A stretch of 64,000 bases of DNA from Gremmenia infestans. Taxonomy: Eukaryota; Ascomycota; Leotiomycetes; Helotiales; Hamatocanthoscyphaceae. This document shows positions 55,072-64,000 of the stretch, one piece after another (the stretch's first letter is position 1; the number at the start of each line of letters is the position of its first letter). The stretch is taken from NCBI GenBank assembly GCA_032629725.1, contig JAFEVB010000007.1, positions 1,798,001-1,862,000 on the forward strand, in the 5' to 3' direction. The notes under the pieces were generated by a model. It had not been told where the DNA came from and made no database searches. It saw only the letters and a program-made list of their open reading frames with translations. The translations under genes were made by a program, and so were the position numbers.

Positions 55072-57344
55072 TTATAATCTCCCTATTGTCATGCCTTCTT
55101 TCTCCGGAACCGGAAATGGGGTAAAAGACCCATATGATAAATAAAACCCACATTTATACCAGACTTTTGTTCCAATGCGCTCCTTGTCCGATGCAATGAT
55201 AATACCTGTCACTCGATCATCAGACTCGGTACTTAAACCCATAGCATCCCAAAGCTGTTTCAATTCCGGGTCTTCTTTTACTTTCGAAGATATTTCCTTT
55301 GTGGCATCAGGCTCCAACATTAGCGCAAGCGGAAGAAAGCGCACTTCAAGTTCCGTTGGCATGCCTCCATGCTCTGGATGCAGAGGATCACGATCAGGGT
55401 ATATATATATATCAGGAAGTTCATAAGCTCTGCAAAGGGACTCCCCCCATTGCAACTTCCGTAACCACTTGTTATATGACTTCGCGACACCGTCTAGTGC
55501 GCTGCTCATGCCCCCTCCCGAGACCAACCGATCCTTTGTGGCCCCGTAAACAAGGAGGTCTACCTTCCGGGTGCCACTGTCGAATAATTGAAGCTCAGAC
55601 GCGTGTGGGATGTGAAGAGTGCCATCGGGACATGCTGCCCAACCGGGAGCAGGGATGTAGGTATACGAACCGAAAGTTGAAAGGAGGCCTCGCACCGAAT
55701 CATCGGAGGCTTGTGGAGTCATAGTAGAAAAGAATTGAAGCTTAAGGTTGATCAAAGGCGTGTTCTCACGGGCTCTGTAACTGTCCCGGGTATGGATATG
55801 GTGAAAGAGCGCGCGGCCTTCAGCTTGTAACATTTTGTCGAGGAGGGCAATAGGGAGGTGGCTGGGCGTCAGGCACTCTTTCTCATTCTCAGTATCGAGA
55901 GCTCCTTCATAAGGCGCAATTTTCAAAGCAGCCATAATAGCTGGCCCTCTGCGCTTGGTGGACTCCCGTTTCGTGGCGGCAGCAAGAATGTCCGAACGGT
56001 CTGCTGTCAGGCTGGTGTTGACACATGTCGTCGCGCCCCAGCTGGCCCATGTCCAGATCCTACCTTCAATAATCGTCTGTTGAACGCGTCGCTTCCGTAG
56101 CACTGACAGGGCATCCAGCAGGCGATGCTGTACAGGACCGTTTGCCTCGCCCTCCAGGCCGAGAGACTGTATGACCCGAAACTTCATGCGCATGCTGTAG
56201 GGCATAAAGCTGTCGAACTCAAGAAGCATCTCTCGGAGCTGCAGCATCAACGATCCGATTTCAATTGCAGCGGCCAGCTTAGCCACGGTCATGACTTGCC
56301 GTTCACTGTGCAGCACTGGCCGTTCTTCGCCATCAAGACGCCTGACGGACACATCATCATTTCCTGCATAGTCCATAGTGAAGTAAACCATGGGTCGCAC
56401 TGTAATGCCCGAGCAGACGGGTCTATGAGGTTGAGCCTTGCAATCCGGCCACGCATCTCCGCCCAAGCATCTAACCGCTTATCACGCCGGTAATACGTCG
56501 CCCTGTGCTTGTTGTCCCAAAGGTGGAAGGTATCTGTAATTCGTAGCGGGCGAAGGACTGAGTCACCCAGATGGCAGAGGCCCAAGGCGAGTTGGTGTCC
56601 ATCGGGCACGTTCGCGAGCCAGATAAAGATCCCCTTGGCTTGTGCAAAAATGGAGCCCTGCTTGGCAATTTCCTTATCGCCCTTGATTTTATTTTCCTGG
56701 TCGATGCAGAGAATATCAATCCAGTAGTAGCGAGAACCTGGAATCTTCGCTAAGATGGGAAGCAAATCGATAATATCGCAGCTGCCTATTATGGTATTGT
56801 CGATACATGGGACCTTCCATGAGACACCCTCGATTGTTCGCCATTCTCCTCTCTTAATAAAAGGACCCCAGGTATACGACATAGCTGTATATCCCTCTCG
56901 CAGAACACTTTTGGTTGCGAGAACAGTTTGTCCAGTCTTGGTGTCCCATAACCATTTGGGTGTGTCAGAGCTCTCCCCCCCTACCCACTCGTACCTGCCC
57001 GCATGTGGTAGTCTTTGAGGAAGTGCTTTGTAAGTTTTAACCTCCACGTGCCAATGGGGGTCTAGGTAAGAATTTTTTTCGTCCCATAATCCTAAGTCTT
57101 CGCAATACTTCTTCAATTGAGGGCCAACTGAAGGAAATAGCTAGTCAAGACCTTCCCAATCGTAATGATTGACAATTTCGTCCACAAAAGAGAACGAAAA
57201 GTCGGGATCTACCTTTCTCCAAGACCAAAACCTCCGAATGGCTGTTGAAACTTGAAATCTATCAAGGCTAGAACGCTGACCTAGCTGAGCATGACGCGAA
57301 AGACGTGAAGGAAGTGGTCGGAATCTTGTTGCATAAGTAAGCAT
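55072..57344 (-). pseudogene. HET-domain gene, broken (minus strand)
   Basis: Reading from 57344: an N-terminal block (MLTYATRFRPLPSRLSRHAQ, then RFWSWRKVDPDFSF) runs in one frame to TAG at 57141-57143 and continues in the same frame as LFPSVGPQLKKYCEDLGLWD. The HET domain follows: AMSYTWGPF, RYYWIDILCIDQENK, EIAKQGSIFAQAKGIFIWLA, then DPWFTSLWTMQEMMM. Near 56300 the frame changes by one base (stop TGA at 56289) and the remaining 410 codons are open (VAKLAAAIEIGSLMLQLREM to EKEGMTIGRL at 55072). No phase-compatible splice removes the TAG. HET proteins trigger cell death after fusion of incompatible hyphae. The long clean second half suggests recent damage, or an assembly error at the frameshift. 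It is divergent from a second HET gene 600 bp away. Confidence 0.78.
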
Positions 57345-57940
57345 ATTAAATTTCCAAAGGCACTGACGGATACCTTGAAAGATTTTAGGTATATCATGCG
57401 GTGGTAGAGTAATGATACATAAGTTTGTTTGCTAAGACAAAATATAAAGAGAAAAGACTAAGAGTTTAGAAATTAGAAGTTGGGAATAACTTCAAAAGGC
57501 ACAGACTACACTTTTTCGCGAGACTTAGCACCTCTATCCATAACGTGACATGGTACCGAAGTGCTTCCTGCTTTTCTGACCGAGGGGTAATGTAAAGGGA
57601 GTATGCGAAGCAATGGTACATGCATATTTCGAATGCATATTACGTTTCGAGGTTCGAGTAATAATCATTTTGATTCTACGTGACGACTGGATTTGCTCAC
57701 CAACCACCTCTAGTGGGATCTTGGGTGCTTGAGCACATCTGACCCGCTTTGTTGCGTTGTCAGTGCAGCATTGTGTGCAGCAGTGCTTACGCTACCAATA
57801 TTCATAATATTGCGGGCATGGCGATAACTAATCAAGTGATACCTTCCCTCAACTTCGTGTTAGGTGGTATGTGCCTCCGTAGTTTCAGCTTGCCATAGAG
57901 GAAAGAGACTCCCAGCCCAGCCGAGACTGTTTCCATACAG
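57345..57940. other. bidirectional spacer between two HET genes
   Basis: AT-rich, no gene. It would hold both promoters; the first exon of the plus-strand HET gene, expected here, was not found. Confidence 0.45.
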
Positions 57941-59649
57941 GACGGATCTTTGCTCAAGCGGAGAAAACATGTGTTTGGCTTGGACCCGCCGCCGACGATA
58001 GCGACGTTACGATGAAGTTCATTCGCTCTGCAGACGCGATTGATATTACAGATTACATAGAGAGCAGCAGTATACCCCCTTGGTCTGCCCTTCAAGGTCT
58101 GTTTGCACGGACATGGTGGAGCCGAATTGGGATTATTGAGGAAGTAATCTGGAGAAAGAATGCTAAGAATGTGACTGTAAAGTGTGGCATGGAGGAGGTC
58201 TAGATGCATTTTTAATCCTAGCCGGGAAAGAGGCACTTTTACGCACCTTCATTGACTCTGGCCTGTATCAAGATGTTCATCAGAGATCACCCAAATTCGT
58301 GGCCCGCTGGACCTTCGTACCCCTGGAGGCCCCTTACTTTGCTCCGCTTGACATCTGGGATGGAATACAAGAGATACGACATGTTGTTAAAGATGCATCA
58401 CGGAATCTATGGCATTGGGTGTACATGACTCAATCCTTTACCTTCACCATTCCACGAGATAAAATCTATGCAATACTTGGACGTTCTGGTTTTGCGAAAC
58501 AGGCAATTCCAATAGACTATACCGGCGAGAAAGACGACTCGCAAATCTTTACAAAAGCTGCTGAATATATCTTATGGTTCAACGCGGGTTTAGAAATTCT
58601 ACAAATCGCACAGATGAATGCAGGCACTCTCTGCAGACCTTCGTGGGTCCCAGACTTTTCATCTCCATCGCTTCCTAGCAGGGATTTGATCGACTGCAAT
58701 TACGGTGCTGATGGTGGATATTTGGCTTGAGAACGCTTGACTCCTGATAAGGTCTTCAAAGAGTATGCAGATTTACCATGACACATGTCTCCAATTCAGT
58801 CGTTGGTGCTGACTAGTAGCTTTTGTTAGACACCATTACCCTCACCCAGTGAGAGGCTTCCTCTCTTTCTGCGGCAAGAGGTTACTTTATTTCCGCTCAC
58901 AATTGCACGGATATCGATCTGGTAGCGACATAAGAGGTGACAATTCGATGTTCGGGAAAATCACTCGTGTTACATACGGCTCCGATGCAGAAATCTCGGA
59001 GGACATGAAAGTGCTGAGTCTAGATGGTCTATTATTCGACAAGATTGAGTTCGTGGAACCAGCGCCAGACTTCAACGGCTCTCTCGTCCCAGGTTTGGAA
59101 TGGATTGAGAGATCGGAGTTTGGATCATCTGTGAGAGTATCACTTGTCCGACTGCGAAAAGCTGCAACAAAATGGCAGTCAGTCGTAGCATCGCGAGATC
59201 AGGACCCCTATAAAGACGAACCAGGTGGGAGCGACGAAGTTTTTGGACGCACACTCATCGCAGACCGCATTCCCCACTTGTCCAAGCTCTATCCTCCATC
59301 CTCCTCACACATCGAAAACTTCAAGAGCTATCTGTCGAAGCCTCTGTCCGAATTCTTACAAGCGCCAGTCAATATCCAAACCTATCCATATTCGATATCT
59401 GCAATGAAAGCATTGCAAAGAAGAGCTTTCATGATCACGAACAAGGGTTATATGGGCCTTGCGCCTAGTCGTGCTCAGGTGGGAGATATAGTGTGTGTAT
59501 TTCGGAAGGGCGACGTGCCATTCATTCTGCGTTCGATAGGAGAAGGGTATCATGAGCTTGTCGGTGACTGTTTTGTGCATAGAATTATGGATGGGAGTTT
59601 TGCTCAAAGAGCAGAAGTAGAAGAAGTAGAAAGCTTTCATATCAAATAG
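57941..59649 (+). pseudogene. HET-domain gene, 5'-truncated and broken (plus strand)
   Basis: Starts after a plausible acceptor (CCATACAG) inside a HET domain: GRIFAQAEKTCVWLGPAADD, DITDYIESSSIPPWSALQGL, then FARTWWSRIGIIEEVIWRK and VTVKCGMEEV. A one-base shift and TAG near 58200 lead to LDAFLILAGKEALL. The post-HET block is clear: FTIPRDKIYAILGRSG, PIDYTGEKDDSQIFTKAAEY, PSWVPDF. A TGA at 58728 and a disturbed 120 bp follow, then a third open segment (58849-59649) with the typical HET C-terminal module: TNKGYMGLAPSRAQVGDIVC, VFRKGDVPFILR, YHELVGDCFVHRIMDG. The start of the HET domain (SYTWG, CIDQ) is missing. It is a decayed allorecognition gene. Confidence 0.78.
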
Positions 59650-60637
59650 AAGATTATGCTATTGTATCTTCCACAGGCAAATTAGCCCGTCAAGGCGAAG
59701 TGTTTTAGCGGCCTTAGCGAATCCCTCTTCCGTTGCTAGTCGTAGTGAATCTGCAGTTGATGCCGCTCGCTAAGAGAAGGGGCGGAGGAAAGGGCGTAGC
59801 GAAGACTTTATATGAAGAAACCGTAAAATTCAATTATTATAAAAATTATACAAAAAAATTATTTAATATTTGTAGTTGATTTATTCAAGTGAGATAAGAA
59901 TATAATCAGCGATATGGTTCATGATGTTAGGAAAGGGGGTACTTAGCTTTGATATGTTTGGATTTCTAAGCGATTGGTTTTGTTTTTTTGGGGGGTATTT
60001 ACACATGAAGGATTGGTGCGCCTAACATGCTAATGCGATACTACTTGGAATGCTTTTCAACGGATACCTGAAGTACGAAAGGAAACCTCTATGTTGAATA
60101 GCTCCTTTAAGCACTTGTCGCATCCAGCTCAGCAAATGTTGGTGTGCTATCTCCGGCATCCTCCCCGTAGGGAGCGACTTCATTGGTACCGGCTGCGCGG
60201 CTTTGGATATTCGCAACATTACGTCTGTTGAACCAACTCGCCATTTCGGCACTGTTTTTGGTCTATTTCAACTTATAGTGTGATTTTTATTCGGTGAATC
60301 ATCGGGGTCTGCGCGTCCAAGGGTTTTCTCATGTGCGAGAGACTGTCTTCTATTCACTAATATGCATGCAAAAGATCGGGGGTTGGGGGAAACGTTTCAG
60401 CTAGGGACAGGACTATTCGAATATGGGAATACAAGGGATCATTCTATTTATTGCTACACATCTATGAGACCAAACCAAAGTTTTACCAGGTAGTCAGAAG
60501 AAGACCGCACCATCTTGCCGACCACGAGGAAGACAAAGACACAGCTGTCCAGCGAAAAGGCTCATAGCATATAGCCAAAGCGCTTAATTCCAGTACATGA
60601 CACCTAATGTTTCAGCATCCTTTCCCCAGATGTTTAA
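59650..60637. other. AT-rich spacer
   Basis: Contains poly-A/T tracts at 59820-59880 and one short protein-like frame (60107-60244, listed separately). Otherwise nothing. Confidence 0.4.
60107..60244 (-). CDS. short frame, possible 5' exon remnant
   Basis: 45 codons from an ATG at 60244: MASWFNRRNVANIQSRAAG then EDAGDSTPTFAELDATSA. Composition looks like the polar N-terminus of a larger protein, but no continuation with splice signals was found within the spacer. Low confidence; no family recognised. Confidence 0.25.
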   Translation of the reverse strand: MASWFNRRNVANIQSRAAGTNEVAPYGEDAGDSTPTFAELDATSA

Positions 60638-62789
60638 CTAAAGAGCCTTTCGCTTGATGATCTTGAAAGCATCCTGCTGGAACATACGCCAGCCATCTAC
60701 CAAGCACTCCTCTACGGTCTCAACCATACCCCTATCACCTGACTCAGAATCCTCGTAACGGAGGTAGTAGCCCTCATCATTCCATTGAATCCACATTGGT
60801 GACTTGCTGCTGACCATACCCCATAGACTCTTGACATCGTTGAGGGATTTCTGGTGCTTGCCGTATGGTGAAGTATCCAGAAGGATGTAGTTGTGACCCT
60901 TGAAGATTTGCTCGAGCAGAGTATCGGAGATTCCACTACCTTCCGGTAGCTTTTGAGCCGTCCAAGGCTGAGAAGGAGTTTGAGATTTGTATTGCTTCGC
61001 AGACTGTGAAAGAGATTAGCATACCATTGCAACTTTTAGTCGTCTCCTTCCTTACATTGAGGCTCTTTCCCTTCTCCAATTTCGCTTGGCCAGAAACAAG
61101 CGTGAGTTCGACTCTCTTGCCAAACATTAACATGCCATTGTATTCATAGTAGGAGCGCTTTGCGGTCGCTTCCCCACGTGGGCCAGCCTTAAAGATAATG
61201 TAATACCCGCTGTTGGTGTCTGCCTTGATCCAGCAAATCCCCGTCTTGGTCCGAATGATATTCTTCTCCATGTAGACTAGCTTGTCTCCCCGAACACTGC
61301 ATTGCTCAGGCGAGATGTGAATATGGGGACGGCAGAGGCCTTTATAAGCCTTGCTTAATGTCTCGATAATGGAAGGACTCTGGGGCACAACAAGTTTCGA
61401 ATCCGAATCGAACACACCAGCGAGAGCAGCGTCACTCCATTCGCTGATGTTGGGCTTTTTGTGAGTTTGTGAGACTGATGGATCCCCCGCGCGCTTCAAA
61501 GTCTGACAACAATAGTCAGCATGATATGACAAGCAAAAGGATAATTCTCGACGAGACGTAAATGGTTTGGCTAGTCTTTGACCAGAACAAAGCCCTCCGA
61601 AACAAAATACTTCGGGAATTGGATGGGACTTTGAAACCCTTGCAGAGGTTCGCGGGTCTACATACCTTCTTGACCGTGTGAGTGCCATACACATCGTCCC
61701 CCGAACCCCGAACTTTTGCAGTGATGCTTCGGGTGTCACCGATAGCTTCTTTGATCTTGGGTTGTGACTCGCTTGCTGCCTTTGCGGTTGCCAATGCCGG
61801 CTGCTTCTTTGGGGAAACCTTGGAGAGAGAATTTAGCATGAACATGACAGATAGAGTCAGGTCGAGATAGGAAAATAAAAATCCTCAATTTGGCTCACCT
61901 CGGACCTGTGAATGCCATCGGAATCTTCAATGTCCTCATCAACCGACCCAGTACCATATTGGGCGGAATAGGGATCATCATAATCATCATAGTTCTCATC
62001 ATCCTCATCAGCATCGTTCTCGAAACAAATGTCTTCTTGGATTTGCCATTTGACAAGTTTGGGTGCGTCATTCAACGGATACGAGCTGGAAGAGTCATTC
62101 CAATATACAGACTCATCCATCTCCCCCGAAATAGCCCTTAGACCTGAAGCAGACTTTTCCGTACCGGGCACCAATAGCAACTGCGCGGGACTGATACCAT
62201 CTTTCTTGGAGTCCCGCTTTCTTGTCATTGACTCTTCTTCGCGGACCTGCAGTTGTAACTGCGTCATCATCTTATCCGAGTTATCTTTCACCTTCTGGAT
62301 CTCTTCTTTCATTTCTCCGTCGATCCTGGCTATCTTGAGATCGTAGAACTTTTTCTCGGCAGTATGTTTGATCTCAAATTGCCTGATGAAGAAGCTTCTT
62401 TGGCTATAGATTCTCTGTTTGCGCTTCCAACCAGTTATGTCATCCTCCGGGTCTATTTCCTCCTCAGCATCGTGTGCTTGGTACCAAAGACGCTCGTCAT
62501 ACTCGAGTAGTCGCGCAACCATAACATGCTTGACTCCCTCAATGCTCAGCCGTCTCTCGTCGCAATACTCTTGTAGTTCATACTCCATCAGAGAATTGTA
62601 GCTATTGCGATGCTCTGGGGGTTTCTGGAAATCGACTGGGTATCGGGGGGTCGCGCTCGAGTCTCGTAGCTTAGCATCGTCTTTCTCGAGGGCTTTCACG
62701 AGCTCTTCCTTTTCGCCACTAACACGCAAGCTACGTCTCTTGCTCTCAGACTTGAGCTTGAAAATCTTCCACTCTGCGTATCCTGCCAT
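60638..62789 (-). CDS. SAP-domain protein, uncharacterised
   Basis: Four exons, 62789-61899, 61818-61666, 61502-61056 and 61003-60638, give 618 residues; all junctions are phase 0 with introns of 80, 163 and 52 bp (donors GTGAGC, GTATGT, GTAAGG). Residues about 1-37 and 62-95 each resemble a SAP helix-extension-helix (KSESKRRSLRVSGEKEELVK; MEYELQEYCDERRLSIEG then HVMVARLLEYD). A charged coiled region (140-200, EEIQKVKDNSDKMMTQLQLQ) and an acidic stretch (DADEDDENYDDYDD) follow. Exon 3 contains a compact, conserved-looking domain (SGYYIIFKAGPRGEATAKR, MLMFGKRVELTL) and exon 4 ends basic (FKIIKRKAL). SAP motifs usually bind DNA or RNA in the nucleus; the rest matches no family I can name. One 5' start is evident: the ATG at 62789 begins the first SAP-like helix. 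Confidence 0.75.
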
Positions 62790-64000
62790 GTCGAATTTTT
62801 GGAGCTGCCAGAGTGTGAATATGGTTCCGTGGGCGGGGTCAAGTTGGATGGCGACGAGGAGTTGGCGGAGACGTTTTAGTCTGAGGGGTACGAGTGGTTA
62901 CTAGAGACGCGCTGATTTAAGAGCTCCGAAGGTAGGCTGGTATCCGAGAGTTGCGCCTCGTTGATGAAGAAAGTCTGCTCGCGAAGTCCAAAGCTTTACC
63001 TAGAAGTTCTGATTCACTCTCCGGCTGTCCAAAGTGAGTATGCTGATTGAATCATTCGGCGCTATCCCCATTTTGTGATATTCAATGCATGGAGCTAGCC
63101 TACGCAAATTCGTTGTATTTGGTAGTGGGAAGAGTCTTCCTTGCCCACATCTTGGTAGCTTTGCTAACTGCAATATGTACTTTTTCACTTAAAGTTTTGA
63201 AGCAAAAGGGGGTGGCACTCTCCAAGCAGACTGACATCAGACCAAAGAGGTCATAGAACACTAGCTATTCTTAACAAAGACGATCAGAGAAAAGCCATAC
63301 GTGACGATCTTAGCAGATGAATTCCCTATCAAGCTTACCTCTGCCTGATGCTGACCCATGGCTGGTGAGCGTGCAAGAAGCAGTTTGGTGGTCCAGATGC
63401 CAAAAGGTCCCTGAGCTGGTCGAGCGTTTTGAGGGGGGACATACTGGTGAGCGAGTAATGGTTACGTGGTTGGGATTGGTCGATGGGGGTTCATTTCAAA
63501 GATTTCAGGGGGATTTGGAGGGTTTAGGTTGGGGGTTTATTGAAGCAGGAGATGAGGCATAGGTGGGTGGCTGGATTATATACCGCCAAAGCCAAACTAC
63601 GTGGTAGACGTCAAGCTGCGTTCATGGAAGCCCGGGCCAGCTTCCTTGGGCCGGCTTTCTTCCAAGCAGAGGATAGAGGAATTACATGCATATGATTAAA
63701 GTCAAAAAGCACAGTGTGTGGAAGAGGTTGATCCACGATACTTCGAAGACTGTGGCATAGTCTGATGGGTGGAGACCCTGGGATAGTGTTGCTTTCAGAG
63801 GTGTGAGATTCAGGGGCAAGAGAATAGCCTAAGCAAATTGAAGCAACAATACAAGAACACGCGGTCTGCAAGCTCCCCTGGAGAAGCAAGTAATGGTACA
63901 CACCACCTCGATGCTTCTGGGACTGCCTTGAATAGTGTAGTCAGGGCCTTTTGCAGCTAAGAAATGCAAGCCTATTCTTCAGAGACAACTGCAAAGTAGA
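62790..64000. other. terminal spacer
   Basis: Promoter side of the SAP gene plus sequence without a recognisable gene. A plus frame at 63317-63562 (VQEAVWWSRCQKVPELVERF) is open for 81 codons but has no family or splice support. Confidence 0.4.

Noticed and set aside
57125..57212. An intron that would remove the TAG at 57141 in the minus HET gene
   Set aside because: The pyrimidine-rich acceptor exists, but no donor of matching phase was found except one giving a 24-bp intron, which is too short.

Overview
The window looks like nuclear DNA of a filamentous ascomycete (Pezizomycotina; my guess is a leotiomycete, but that is inference only). The grounds are short introns of 48-163 bp with GT...CTAAY/CTGAC...AG signals, typical fungal families (HET, 2EXR, GH28, fungal XLF, SEA-complex Rtc1), and transition-only decay that looks like RIP in a Tc1/mariner element and several pseudogenes. 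Gene density is low: about a dozen intact genes, six decayed loci and long spacers.

Layout. 1-7752 has no recognisable gene and lies in front of a two-exon Myb/SANT-like regulator (7753-9031). 9032-18291 is a gene-poor, decayed stretch holding two broken copies of one fungal multi-pass membrane family (14019-14948 + and 15337-16849 -). 18292-30797 is mostly conserved: a class I methyltransferase, the SEA-complex subunit Rtc1/Sea2, a broken BTB/POZ gene, and a large protein joining two cyclic-nucleotide-binding domains to an F-box and leucine-rich repeats. 31560-38436 is an accessory island: a 534-residue secreted cysteine-rich protein (-), a secreted HELMH zinc metalloprotease (+) behind a 64-bp tandem repeat, a complete but dead 1440-bp mariner element with its TA target sites, and a second, small secreted protein sharing the same cysteine module. 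38998-43428 returns to core genes: cactin (spliceosome) and a divergent forkhead factor. 43429-54100 carries a GH28 exo-polygalacturonase-like pectinase, a SAP-like/2EXR protein, the NHEJ factor XLF and a small unknown locus containing a tandem duplication. 55072-59649 holds two divergently transcribed HET-domain (allorecognition) genes, both broken. 60638-62789 is a four-exon SAP-domain protein; the last 1.2 kb shows nothing convincing.

How the genes fit together. Core genes (Rtc1, cactin, XLF, forkhead, F-box/LRR) are separated by islands of secreted-protein or self/non-self genes where transposon remnants, tandem repeats and pseudogenes gather. There is no secondary-metabolite cluster, no tRNA or rRNA that I can recognise and no CRISPR. 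The most unusual items are the CNB-CNB-F-box-LRR fusion, the cysteine-module/metalloprotease island, and the several decayed genes whose nonsense codons can all be explained by C-to-T or G-to-A changes.
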